A DNA stretch of 64,000 nucleotides, taken from contig OY998176.1 of assembly GCA_963921935.1 (NCBI GenBank), positions 86,964,960 through 87,028,959 of the forward strand, written 5' to 3'. The notes beneath the pieces were generated by a model. That model was not told the DNA's origin, made no database searches, and saw only the letters and a program-made list of their open reading frames with translations. This document shows, one piece after another, positions 33,843 through 44,087 of this stretch (its first letter is position 1; every line of letters begins with the position of its first letter). A program made the translations under genes and the position numbers. The DNA is from Galeruca laticollis. Its lineage: Eukaryota; Arthropoda; Insecta; Coleoptera; Chrysomelidae.

Positions 33843-35120
33843 TTATGTCATTTCGTCCATTTCGTGAACCAATTGAAAATTTCCATTTTCTGAATAATTT
33901 TCATCTACTTCGTCACTATAGTATTCGTAATTTTGATTAGAAGAATGAGCTATTTCGCTTTCATCCCTAGTATTATCTGAAGTATTACTATTAAATATTT
34001 CTTCGGCAATATAATTTGGTTTTTGGTTACGGTTATGATTATGGTTTTGATATCTGATATGATTTGAAGTTTGTCTAGTCGAAGTACTCATAGGGGTAGG
34101 GAGATTTGGTTTGTATTGCGGGTTTGGTTTCCATACATTCTGGGGGTTTCTAAAAACTTGATTATTATTTGGATATTTAGGAGAATGAGGAGGATTTGTA
34201 TGCTGTTGTATTTGAATGGGTCCTCTGGGAAATTGTTGAGACGTTGAGGGTTGTTGATATGATGGGTTTCTTATAGGAGGTTGGTTAGGATACTGCCAAT
34301 AATTTTGTCTATAATTTTGAGGCATTGAATTATGATACCTTGAATTATTATTAGATTTCCTCACACTATTATTAGAATTTATGTTATTAGAAAAATGTTG
34401 GCCTTTCTGAATATAATTAATATTATCTTCCTCTCTTATAAATTGTATAGCTTGTTCTAGACTATTAGGTCTCATAGCTCGAATTATAGGACCTAGCGGT
34501 TCCTTTAAACCTGCGAGAAATGTTTTTAAACTTTGTTTAGTGAAGAATGATCTTTTTGAGTCCCTTTCAAGTCCTTGACTATGTAAATCAATATAATTAC
34601 AAATAGTGTTAAGTAACTGCAAAATTCTCTCGTGAAATTGATAAGTAGTTTCATTGGTTTTTTGTCTCATATTTACTAAGTCCTGATTTAAACAATTTTC
34701 ATCTCTTTGATCCCCAAAGTTTGAAATTAATGTGTTTTTTATATATGTCCAATTACTATTTGAACCACTTATAGCTACCACTTCTTCCGCTCTACCTTCT
34801 AATTTATTAAGAATACCATTTAGTAGAAGAATATTTTGGAAATTATGTAAATTTTCTCTATCAAAATAATGAGTTAGAATTGATTCGGTAACACTTATAA
34901 ATCTATGTAACTTAGTTGCATTTCCATCAAAATTTGGAATGATTGACAAAGTTTTAATATCTAAAGTTGGCACCGGCATATCGATTGTTAAATTGCTTAA
35001 ACTATTAATTATACTATTATCTATAAAGTTTGAATTTGAAAAATAATTATCGAAGTTATCGAACTCTTCAGAGCTATCGATTTCACTTAAGGATTCTATA
35101 GGTGAAGAGGAGTCTGACAT
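33843..35120 (-). CDS. gag: Errantivirus Gag, intact
   Basis: 425 residues from the ATG at 35,120, about 175 bp inside the 5' LTR. The first 70 residues are acidic and Ser rich. A helical capsid part follows with ATKLHRFISVTESIL and the ETTYQFHERILQLLN block typical of gypsy Gag. The last third is rich in Asn, Gln and Pro (NNNSRYHN, QNYRQNYWQYPNQ), the RNA-binding style of errantiviruses, which lack CCHC knuckles; none is seen here. The end overlaps the pol frame, which lies in the -1 register. Confidence 0.9.
   Translation of the reverse strand: MSDSSSPIESLSEIDSSEEFDNFDNYFSNSNFIDNSIINSLSNLTIDMPVPTLDIKTLSIIPNFDGNATKLHRFISVTESILTHYFDRENLHNFQNILLLNGILNKLEGRAEEVVAISGSNSNWTYIKNTLISNFGDQRDENCLNQDLVNMRQKTNETTYQFHERILQLLNTICNYIDLHSQGLERDSKRSFFTKQSLKTFLAGLKEPLGPIIRAMRPNSLEQAIQFIREEDNINYIQKGQHFSNNINSNNSVRKSNNNSRYHNSMPQNYRQNYWQYPNQPPIRNPSYQQPSTSQQFPRGPIQIQQHTNPPHSPKYPNNNQVFRNPQNVWKPNPQYKPNLPTPMSTSTRQTSNHIRYQNHNHNRNQKPNYIAEEIFNSNTSDNTRDESEIAHSSNQNYEYYSDEVDENYSENGNFQLVHEMDEMT
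33876..33882 (-). promoter_or_regulatory. Probable -1 ribosomal frameshift site between gag and pol
   Basis: On the coding strand the heptamer is A AAT TTT in the gag register (gag codons GGA AAT TTT CAA), a canonical X XXY YYZ slippery sequence. It lies about 30 bases before the gag stop and inside the short gag/pol overlap (pol frame open from about 33,903). A -1 slip here enters the pol frame without a stop. Confidence 0.6.
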
Positions 35121-35295
35121 GAACTAAATTCTTACCACATCCGTTATCTGTATCTAGCAACGGTTTCTTCAAGATGTGCCCCTGGCTTCCACGATGGATT
35201 CCACTGGAACTGGTTTAGTTTCGATTTTCGTCAAAGAGTTGACACTCACGGATTGTCCACGATGGATTTCCTACGAAAATCCTACTGACTGCGCC

Positions 35296-35579
35296 ACTTA
35301 TAAGTCTCCGTATCGAGAACTTATTTTTAAAAAACAATTTTATTACTTTATTACAACTACTTTCAAAAATTCAAATAAACAATATTATTTTATTATTACG
35401 ATCTTTATTATTTAACAGTTAACATCAGACTGAATATGTAAAATGAATTTATTAACTAGCAAAACTATCTATATCAGCAATAAAAATATGTACAATAATA
35501 ATTCAACAATAAACAAATAATAAAGTCCGCTGTCAGCATCTACAGTGTTGAACCATATACGGGGTTACCAAATATAACA
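35296..35579 (-). repeat. 5' LTR of the intact errantivirus
   Basis: 284 bp, no difference from the 3' LTR seen on reading both through. Its coding-strand end overlaps the T of the TGGCGCAGTC primer site. Confidence 0.9.
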
Positions 35580-35583
35580 CCCG

Positions 35584-38367
35584 TTTTAACGTAGAAAATG
35601 TTCTCTCGCCGGATGCGTTACTAATAGGAATAGTTAAATATATACGCAACAATACTTCAACGTTAGAGAAGGTTGACAAAATATTGTAATCAATTAAAAA
35701 TTTTAACATTTCATATAGGGGTCAATAGGGGAAATATCATTTGATTTACAAAGCGATTTAAACTGTACAATTTCATCTACTAAATCTTCAGTAGCATCCA
35801 CATCCATATTGTAATATTTTTTTATATTTTTTATACTTACATTAAATTTTTCATTTGAGGGTTTATTAAAAAATACACCAAAAATTTCATTTACACAATC
35901 ATCTGCTTGTATTCTCATTCTTATTTCAAAAATCAATTTGTCACATATAGGAAAAAAGTATTTATTTTAAAGTTCTCAGCACCCCTTAAAGTAATATCTT
36001 GTGCAGAGCCTTCATCAAAGCAGTGTTTCCTCTTACGATCCCTTAAAATCTCATTTTTGTAAACATTATTATTTGGCTGAATTTTTTTGGATTCCTCTTC
36101 AACTTCATCAAACTGTTCTCTAAAACTATCGACAAACTCGATCAAACCACTGTATAGTGTACAAGCCGCAGTTAAATTGGCTTGCTTATCTTGTAGAGAT
36201 TTACTGGTGGAGTTTATTCTGTCTAGCATTCTTTTCCAAATCAGTCTCATCAAGGCAAATTCAAATGTATTCATTTTGTGAAGTAAATCTCCAGCTTCTG
36301 TTCTGGTAGACTTTTTTTGGTTTGCATCGTCATTTAGCTCTACTAACGCTGTTTTTATTTCACTAAAACCAAGCGCAATAGATTTAAAAGCGTCAGCTCG
36401 CGCTGATCATCTTGTGTGACATATTTTCTTAACCAATGGTAATTTAGTTTTTGAAACAGATAGACATTTTTGAAGTACTTCCCATCTATGCGTCGAAAAC
36501 GAAACAAAATTATATTAACATTGTACATTTTCAAAATATCTAGAAGCTTCCGAACAACTTTCGACAGCACTATTACCGACCAAGTTTAAAGAATGACTGG
36601 AACCTGGTACAAAATGTGAATTATTTGTCTTCTCTTTAATTTTTGCCTGCGATCCGTTATATTTTCCGGACATATTGGATGCGTTGTCATAACTTCGGCC
36701 TCTGCAGTAATTGATATTGATATTAAGGTCACTTAATTTGGTTTGTAAAACATTCGATAGACTTTCTGCAGTATGAGAAAATATTTCCACAAAACCTAAA
36801 AACCTTTCTACTGGTTGACCATTTGGTAAAATATATCTTATAATCACAGTTAATTGATCGATATGTGAAATATCAGGCGTTGAATCGACGATTATTGATT
36901 AATATTTTGCCACTTGCAATTCGGTGATAATAACATTTTTTACCTCATTTGCAACAAGGTGAATAAATTCGTTGCAAATGGTCGAAGAATGATAATTAAC
37001 ATGCCCACTTCCAATGTCACTATATTTCTAGAGGTGTCCGGCTAACAACGGGTCGAACTCACTAAGAAATTCCAACGAGCCTAAATAGTTACTATTCCTT
37101 TTTGTAAAAAGTTTAGTCGTGGAACCATAAAATGGTAAACCACTTTTTGATAGAAACTTAATGGTAGCCACTCTTAATAAAACATTTTTCCAGTAGTTTT
37201 GTTCCTGAAAGTAACTTTTTCTGATTTCTGTATCTATCCTTCCCTCTATTCGACTTATATTAATAATTGTGCCGACGGAGGTTACGTGTTCAGAAGACCT
37301 TTCGTGGTTTTTTAAGTACTGAGTCGCATTTTTCCAGTCAGTGTAGCCATCGGCACTTAGCTTGAAATCTTTTTTCGAAAAAAGTTTGCAAATATAACAA
37401 TAAACACAGCCCCCCGATTTGGGACTGTAAACCAACCACTCACGAAAGACTTTTTCGCCATTTTCATTAAATTTATAGAATTTTGAACTTTGTAAACTTC
37501 TAGATTTTTTACCATCCAATTGTTTTAGACACCCACTTATTTTGTCAATATTTTGTTCAGGTCTGTTTCTAGGAAAATTTTTTGCTCTAGTAAAAATCCA
37601 ATGAAATCAGTTAATTTGAGGTCGTTTGATTGAACACAACCAATCAAAACAACATTATACTGAAAACAGATCCCATGGGCTGTTTTCACTCTATCACGTT
37701 GCTATGGATACAATTTTATTATTTATTTCGATTTTGACGTTTCAAATATTTAATATTTCAAAATGTCACGATTTGGTCATAATACTGACGAGAATATTAA
37801 TGAAATTATAGAAGCTCTGTACTTCTTTTCTATAATTAGCAAAAACATTTCTATCCGAATAACCCTCGAACATTGATAAATGCTCAAAAATTGTATAACA
37901 ACTTTCTCAAGCTGGCAACAGACCTCCACCTGAGACCTCCACCTGCGGCGTCGGTCTGTTTCCAAGCAACAAGCTTTCGAAATCTGTTATAAAATGTTTT
38001 CCAACAATTATCAATGTCCTGGGTTATTACTACTGAAAATATTCTTGAAATTTCGAGGTTATATTTTGAGGCCAGTCGGCTAGATCACAACGAAATAGTG
38101 GAGATTATTTGTCAATTTCCAATCACTTACGAAGACGTTATCATCATCGTCCGCGACTTTGTGTTCTTGTAACTCGATGGTATTATTACTATTGCTGGTT
38201 GAAGCATTTATTTCCTCATCTTTTAATGGCGGTTCAGGAAGATCTTGTCGATTTTCTAGTTCTTTTCCGAGGAATGCCGACATTGCGTTTTTTTGTTTTT
38301 CTCTTCCATTTTCCCTTAGTAATGCCTTTTTACGCTTCTTACTACCACTTTGATGTTTGTTACTCAT
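35584..38367 (-). pseudogene. hAT transposase (TTF-zinc-finger, ZMYM1-like), N-terminal and core parts
   Basis: hAT transposases cut and paste DNA using a DDE nuclease and a C-terminal dimerisation domain. In order: a basic start SNKHQSGSKKRKK (38,367-38,080); a TTF-type zinc-finger part (37,519-37,028) with REWLVYSPKSGGCVYCYICKLF and a later HERSSEH; a DUF4371-like core with GRSYDNASNMSGKY and FVPGSSHSLNLVGN (36,847-36,515); a helical part (36,274-35,933); and the hAT dimerisation box IPISNASGERTFSTLKR ending at 35,584. Stops and frameshifts occur between parts, and a stretch at 37,530-38,079 is unreadable. The last Arg-Val codons are cut by the errantivirus insertion and continue at 28,198. 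Confidence 0.75.
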
Positions 38368-39367
38368 ATTCTTCTTTCTTCTGCCCTTTTAAAATTAAAA
38401 GCTTATTAATGTTGGACTAATTTAAATTTTTGGGTAATACAATAATAGTGTCAATTAATACAGTGTGTTTGAAATTGGTAGCGAATATAATATTACGACT
38501 TCGAAAACTGTTGAGATAGTAAAAAACAGTACAATAATTGAGTTTTTCATTGAATGCCGTTTACTTTGCGATTTTACCACTGTTGGTATTTGAGATATTT
38601 TGAAAGAACTAAAATGATGAATTTTGAAAACACAAAGGTATTAAAATTTTGCCCTCATTTTTTCCTGTAAAATTCCTATAGTAAATATACAAAAATAATA
38701 TATTAATTAATAATTATAACTTAAGTCTTAAGTTAAATTTCAGGGTTCGGAAGACGGTAAATAGAAATTATTACAATTTAAAATGAGACTTTGGAGTTCG
38801 ACTGATATTGATAGCTTGCCAATATCACTTGGAAACTGAGAACAAAACAAAAATCTAAATACGATAGAAGGCAACAAACAGTTTTTTACGTAATTTCGTT
38901 GTCTCTTTGGCAAAAGATAAAGCTTTTTTGGTTATAGCGGCATAAACAAAAACGCTCTAAAAGAGTGCCGATTGCCGATGTTTTTAAATCTAGTTAAAAT
39001 TACACATATATAACAGGAATATTTTTATATACACCAATATAAGCCTAATTTTCTTTATCAGATACGGTTTTCTTTTGATGTTTAAATTCAAATTAACTAA
39101 ATCCTTTATAATTTTTTCCGGGCCCCACTTTATACCGGGCCCAAGGCCCAGGCTTTATGTGCCTCTTTCTAAAATAGGCCCTGTAAATGACCTAACTGTC
39201 GATGCACCTCTGTTCCCTAACAAATTCCAACAATTTCACGGAAAAAAGCAACGAGTTTATATATTTTCTGATTACATTAGAATCTCTAAAGTAAAATGTT
39301 TAATCTATTACCAATTTATACCTTCTATATTCTTTTATCTTGTTGATCATATTTATTTAATTGGTAG
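38368..39367. other. Non-coding: hAT 5' flank and end of BRD8-type intron
   Basis: AT-rich and without a coding signal up to the GGGCCC-rich block (39,118-39,151) and the CAGGG-type end at 39,183. The 184 bases after it lead into the acceptor TTTAATTGGTAG at 39,367. Confidence 0.5.
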
Positions 39368-39684
39368 GTTATAGTGCTACAGTATATCGACCAATGGATC
39401 TACAAACTATCAAGAAAAATATAGAAAACGGTACAATCAGATCAACACTCAAATTTAAACGGGACACTACGTTAATGTTAACCAACGCCATAATGTATAA
39501 CAGAACAAATTCTTTAAGAAGAGAAACTAGAATCATTGACATAGGAACAAAACGGAAGAGAACATTTACTGGTAAAATTTTGTTAAAATCGACTGCGAAA
39601 AAGAGGTATTATAATAGAGAAAAGTCAAAGGACAAGAAATTTTGTTCCATTCGAATGAAATTGAGTGGTAAATATATAGATTGA
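39368..39684 (+). CDS. BRD8: BRD8-type protein: second half of the bromodomain
   Basis: The exon starts at the AG ending 39,367 and completes the Gly codon left open at 6,486. It codes the rest of the ZA loop and helices A-B (VYRPMDLQTIKKNIENGTIR), then LTNAIMYN, which carries the conserved Asn that holds acetyl-lysine. This wording (PMDL, IKKNIENG, NAIMYN) is that of BRD8. After MYN the sequence departs from the expected helix C (no VYHMA-like block) and runs on as a basic tail of about 50 residues to a TGA at 39,682-39,684. So the protein may have a shortened C-terminus, or the exon may be decaying. Confidence 0.75.
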
Positions 39685-40030
39685 CTTGATGTTTTAGAAA
39701 TATAATATTCAGTTGTAAATAAAAGTTATTTAAAGAGGCGAATAAAAAGTTTAATTCTGTATGCTGTTTTAATTTTTATGCGGAATTTGTATTTAACAGG
39801 AAACTAGTTATCTAACATCGACAAGTTTAAATATAATTCGCAGTCGCGAACTCTGATAAAAACGAGGCATGGGCGAATACAATGCTATTACATCTGACCC
39901 CAACAGTAAGTCAACAGACCAGTTAAAACGATGTTATGACAACCAGAAACAAAATCTACGAAAAAATAAGGCCCAAATACGACAGGAGACTTTAAAAACG
40001 AGGGGGGGGGCTTACCACCACAAGCTAGCG

Positions 40031-42820
40031 CAGGGGTCCTCAAACTTTTTGACACTGCGACCCCCTTTTTAGACCTAGTATTTCAACGACCCCCCTATTT
40101 TTAAATATAAACAAAAATGAAAAAAAACACTATTGGCTAAGTTTTATCCATAAAAATACTATTAACTAGTAAAAATAAATACAAATTGTTGTCACTTGAA
40201 TTGTTTTATAATAACGCTGAAAATTACTGCAACCCTCTGTCGAGCAGTTTAAGGTAAAATTAATGAGCAGTGGTTTTCTGCATTTGTTTATCGAGGAAAC
40301 TGTCAGATGCTTTTAATTCTGCTATGACTAACATTTTTAATACAAATGTAGTCTTGTTGCAATTCAACTTAATTGAATGCTAGTTCAAATAAACTTTGTT
40401 CATTATTTATTTATAATCTTTATTTATTCTGTAATTATTTATTGTTTATACACTGACAAAAATTGTATTTTTGAATGTCCAACTCCAACAATTCACATAA
40501 ACGATTAACAAAACTATATGACCATATGGAGAAAACACAAACTTCAAATGATGTCAAATTGCTCGACACAGGATTGCAGTAACTTTCCGCACACCAATTT
40601 TGGGCATAAGAGGAAGTGGGATAACTCACTTCGTGGCACGAACAAGAACAAAGCAATGGTGACTCATGGGGCCTAGAATAGACTGCAGTCACAGCTGTCC
40701 GCGCGCGCGCACTCTGCCAGCCGGTGCCCGGCAGACGACACTACAGTCTGGCTTCTTGAGTCGAGCACTCAACACTGTGTGTACTTTGTGAGTAGTATTG
40801 CGAGCAAATACAGTTGGAAAAAGTAGCAATTGATACGTTTTTGAAAAGACCGTCGTCAAGTAGTGATGCTAGTGCTAGTGAGTGCGGAAATACAAAATTC
40901 CGCAAATATGACCAGTCGTATATACAATTCGGTTTCACTGAACTGGCAAACAAACCTCAATGTGTGGTGTGTAGTGAAGTGTTGTTAGCTGAAAGCATGA
41001 AGCCTTTGAAAATGAAACGCCATCTTGAAACTAAACATTTTGCTTTGAAAGACAAACCAGTGGAATTTTTCCAAAGAAAACTGTTATCCCTTCGAAGTCA
41101 ACAGGTAAACATTACAGATCTTGCTAATGTTAATAAAAATGCTCTTATACGAGGTAGCACTGAAGATTGCTAAAAAAGGGAAACCCCATACAATTGCTGA
41201 GGAATTAATTCTTCCTGCTGCAATTGATATGGTTTCAAATATAATCAGTCCTCAAGATGCTGAAAAATTGAAAAAAATCCCGTTATCAAATGATACTATT
41301 TCAAGAAGAATATGTGACATGGCTGAAGATGTTCAGAACCAGCTAAAGAAGCAAATAAAAGACAGTACTTTTTTTGCAATTCAGTTGGATGAGTCAACAG
41401 ATGTTGCCAACTGTGCTCAGTTTTTATGCTTCATCCGGTACGATTACAGTGATGTTATTCATGAAAATATTTTGTTTTGTAAGCCCCTGCCGAATAATAC
41501 AACAGGTGAAAGTCTTTATAAGGTGTTTGTCGAAGCAACTGAACCTTTTGAATTGGATTGGAAGAAATGTGTGTCAATTTGTAGTGATGGAGCAATGGCC
41601 CTTACGGGAAAGAAGAATGGCTTGATTGCCAGGTTGAAATCATTTATACCAAATGCAAGCTGGGTCCACTGTTTTTTACATAGGCAAGCTTTGGCAGCTA
41701 AGAAAATGCCAGATGAATTACGGCAAGTGTTAAATGAAGCTGTCAAGATAGTGAACTACATCAAAAGTCGCCCGCTGCAAAGTAGGTTGTTTAATAACTT
41801 GTGTGAAGAGGTAGGAGCCTTGCATAAACATCTTTTATTTCACACTGAAGTACGGTGGCTATCCCGTGGTAATGTATTAAGCAGGCTGTTTGGATTAAAG
41901 TCAGAAATGTTGTTATTTTTGGTTGATAGTAAACCCGAACATTCCACTTTTTTCAGTGATGAAAAGTGGTTGGTTAAGCTTGCTTATTTGGCTGACATCT
42001 TCTCTTACCTTAATATTTTGAACTTATCCCTACAAGGACCAGACAAAAATATGCTATATGCTCAAGACAGAGTAAATACATTTGTAAAAAAACTCAGTGT
42101 TTGGAACGCAAGAGTTAAGAAAGAAGATTTTGAAAATTTTACACTAACTCAAGAGTTTATAGAGTATCTGTCAAGTATTAACGCTACATCCCCTGACACT
42201 TCATCTCTCTCCTTACTAGTATGTTCTCATCTCGAAGGTTTGATTGAACAGCTGAGAGATTACATTCCAAATAAGGATACGAGTGGGGTTTTGTGGGTAG
42301 TCAATCCGTTCAGTGATCAAGTCTTATCAAAAGCTGAGCTAACTGCTCGTCAGCATGATCAACTGATCTAAATTTCAAGTGATCAGTCAGCAAAACTCAC
42401 TTTTAACAATGCTTGTATCGACAAATTTTGGATAGGTATTAAAAATGAATACCCAGAACTGTCCACAAAAGCATTACAGACTTTGATGCCATCTTCTGCG
42501 TCTTATAACTGTGAACAAGGTTTCTCCATAATAGTGAATATCAAAACAAAATCAAGAAATCGTTTGACCCTGGAAAATGACATTCTTTTGTGTATAACAA
42601 AACTCAATTCGGACTTAAAAAAATTGGTTAATTCCAAACAAGCTCATGTTTCCCATTAAATAGTATTAGGCCTTTTTCAACTTGTATGTGTATTACACAT
42701 TTGTGTAGCCTATAAATTTTGTTATTAATAAAAACTACAGCTATGACTGATTTGTTTTTTTCCTCCTTATCCCGCGACCCCCCTGGACACATCACGCGAC
42801 CCACAGTTTGAGAACCCCAG
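40031..42820 (+). mobile_element. BED-zinc-finger hAT transposon (ZBED5-like)
   Basis: The left end CAGGGGTCCTCAAACTTT (40,031) and right end CAGTTTGAGAACCCCAG (to about 42,820) are inverted repeats of the usual hAT CAGGGG type. GACCCCC-rich subterminal stretches face each other. Flanking octamers AGCTAGCG (40,023-40,030) and AGCTAGAC (42,821-42,828) match at 6 of 8 positions, consistent with an aged 8-bp target duplication. It carries one transposase gene with two breaks. GC-rich sequence at 40,700-40,745 before the gene may be its promoter. Confidence 0.85.
40814..42660 (+). pseudogene. hAT transposase (BED finger, DDE core, dimerisation domain), two breaks
   Basis: The ATG at 40,814 opens a BED zinc finger with CVVCSEVL and HLETKH. 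A 1-base frame change near 41,140-41,160 moves the protein to the frame that ends at 42,371 (KIAKKGKPHTIAEELILPA, then FFAIQLDESTDVAN with the first catalytic Asp, CSDGAMALTG with the second, HCFLHRQALAAK, and EVRWLSRGNVL). A TAA at 42,369-42,371 replaces one codon, after which the same frame continues to the end with FWIGIKNEYPELS and CEQGFSIIVNIKTKSRNRL (hAT dimerisation) to a stop at 42,658-42,660. Only two lesions, so the copy is moderately recent. Confidence 0.85.
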
Positions 42821-43855
42821 AGCTAGACATTTTGAAGAGTTCCACCATTTAGTCCTGGTTACAATGGATCCCCTTACAGTAACAAGGATATTCAAACGAG
42901 TTTGACTGGGATGATTCCTGTCCAATTCCAGTGGTGACAAACAACACAGTTTAATTTGTTTTTGAAACTTCGGTTAGTATTTTTTATGCTGTAAGGCTGC
43001 AGAATTCTGTATTAATTTTACATTAGGTAGATTAGGAGGGTTTATTCAGTAAAATAAAATGGACTGGAATACATTTATTGCTGTATGGTAATTGTCTAAC
43101 TAGATTTAAATCTTTCAGTTTCATGATTTTGATAAGGAGTCAGGGGCAAAAAGTGAGTTAATGTCTGTCCTCAACAAAGAAGAACAACTCCCTTCATGCT
43201 CGGAACCAAAAGAAATGGCTTCGTTGGTAAGTGAAGAAAAAAATTCAGTTTACTAGATCAGGGACAGTTGTGCTGTTGTTTCATTAATTTGTAGTCTCCT
43301 GTTTATTAAGAATAATCTCTGATCTATTATCTATAGACATTTTTGTGAATACTTTATTTGTATACTTCATAAAAAGCAAACATGGGGAAAACGTACACCA
43401 CTTCAATGGACCTGTGTACATCCCGTCTTGGTACGACCTGCTATGGGAAATGCTCTTAAAGAACCTGGAACGTCCACTCCGAAAGATAGAAGTCGGAGAA
43501 AAGAGCAGCCAAGGAATCAGGTCAAAAGAGTAAGTTTTCTGATAACTATATAGGTAATTTTCATCTGGATTTTATATAAAGTACATTATAATATAATCTT
43601 TAATGTAATTAATCTTTTCTATGGTCTTGGTCAAAGAAGACCAACGGCCACGTTAGTGAAAGCGTAGCATCAAGTGCGTTGGCAGAAAAATATGAGATTC
43701 TAGCTGATTAAAAAATAATTATTGCCATATACAGTAAAAAATTGGAAAGAAAAGCATTACATGCAAAGGAAAAGCATCACCTACGGAAGAAAAACTTAGA
43801 CCTTGATGTAGAAATTAAGAAAAAACAGCTTCAGAAGACGACCTAACCTAACCAA

Positions 43856-44087
43856 TGTACTAAACATATAGACATCAAGTTCAAGCTTATCGGAGAAAAA
43901 TATGAAATTGGATGCCTGAATCCCGAATACATTAATACGAAAGAACAAAAAGCAGATATATTTACAAAAGCTCTGCCAATATGTCAGTTCGAGAAATTAA
44001 GAGAAAAGATAGGAATCAAAGAAAAGGTTCATGTAAAGTTTGTTTCCGTCTTTAAAGTTTTTTTTAAAACATAGCAAAAGGTGGGAG
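43856..44087 (+). pseudogene. Copia pol 3' end (RNase H tail) and polypurine tract
   Basis: A frame of 72 codons ends at a TAG at 44,072-44,074 and reads as the last part of a Ty1/copia RNase H: TKHIDIKFKLIGEKYEIG, then EQKADIFTKALPICQFEKLREKIGI. AAAAGGTGGGAG (44,076-44,087) is the polypurine tract, and TGTTGAATATTAG from 44,088 is the usual start of a copia LTR. The upstream body of the element is missing. It is a different copy from the copia at 46.3-54.2 kb. Confidence 0.8.

Larger units (their letters stand above)
28199..35579 (-). mobile_element. Full-length errantivirus with intact gag, pol and env (TSD CCCG)
   Basis: A 7,381-bp env-bearing Ty3/gypsy element on the minus strand. Both LTRs are 284 bp and look identical base for base. 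CCCG flanks it at 28,195-28,198 and 35,580-35,583. A TGGCGCAGTCAGTAGGAT primer site abuts the 5' LTR, and AAGGGCGGAGG (polypurine tract) abuts the 3' LTR. Gag, Pol and Env frames are uninterrupted. Identical LTRs, intact frames and a clean 4-bp duplication point to a recent insertion. It shares its primer site and gene order with the deleted element at 15.3-19.7 kb, but the LTR sequences differ, so it is a separate family. Confidence 0.95.
27956..39183 (-). mobile_element. ZMYM1-type hAT transposon, split by an errantivirus
   Basis: Transposase pieces run on the minus strand from about 38,367 to 35,584 and again from 28,198 to about 27,990, interrupted by the errantivirus and its CCCG duplication. 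The probable 5' end is CAGGGCCTATTTTAG read on the minus strand from 39,183, with GGGCCC-rich subterminal sequence at 39,118-39,151. CAGGG is a usual hAT terminus. The 3' terminus and the 8-bp target duplication could not be confirmed, so the outer limits are provisional. Confidence 0.6.
6487..39367 (+). other. 32.9-kb intron of the BRD8-type gene
   Basis: The GT at 6,487 and the AG at 39,366-39,367 (preceded by a T-rich tract) are both phase 1 and rejoin the bromodomain ZA loop without a stop. Nearly all of the interval is transposable elements, almost all on the minus strand relative to the gene. That orientation is commonly tolerated in introns because antisense elements bring fewer usable splice and polyadenylation signals. 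Confidence 0.7.
39830..43853 (+). pseudogene. Myb/SANT-like DNA-binding gene, broken and split by a hAT element
   Basis: Such genes are common beside insect DNA transposons and as host regulators. Piece 1 (39,830-40,030) reads SDKNEAW, then, after a frame slip, EYNAI and STDQLKRCYDNQKQNLRKNK...TRGG: the end of a Myb/SANT-like fold. A BED-type hAT is inserted at 40,031-42,820. Three later exon-like pieces are all phase 0: 43,118-43,225 (ends GTAAGT), 43,377-43,528 (ends GTAAGT) and 43,635 onward. The last ends in the usual long charged helix (KKLERKALHAKEKHHLRKK...VEIKKKQLQK). A TAA breaks the last piece. The piece-2 and piece-3 assignments rest on phase and context only. Confidence 0.5.

Noticed and set aside
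38109..38420. 103-codon plus-strand open frame
   Set aside because: Opposite strand of the hAT transposase start; no motif and Cys/Phe/Tyr-rich by complement.
27670..39191. CAGAGGGC near 27,676 as the left terminus of the ZMYM1-type hAT
   Set aside because: The flanking octamers (TAGGTAAA and TAAATGAC) do not match, so the end pair is not supported.
39075..39374. 99-codon plus-strand frame over the GGGCCC block
   Set aside because: Runs through the hAT terminal region and intron end; no conserved motif, and the real exon begins at 39,368.
40435..40953. Minus-strand frames in the 5' part of the BED-type hAT
   Set aside because: They oppose the hAT promoter and BED finger and show no family feature.
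43843..43853. CCTAACCTAACC, matching the insect telomere repeat TTAGG
   Set aside because: Only two units; too short to mean a telomeric insertion.
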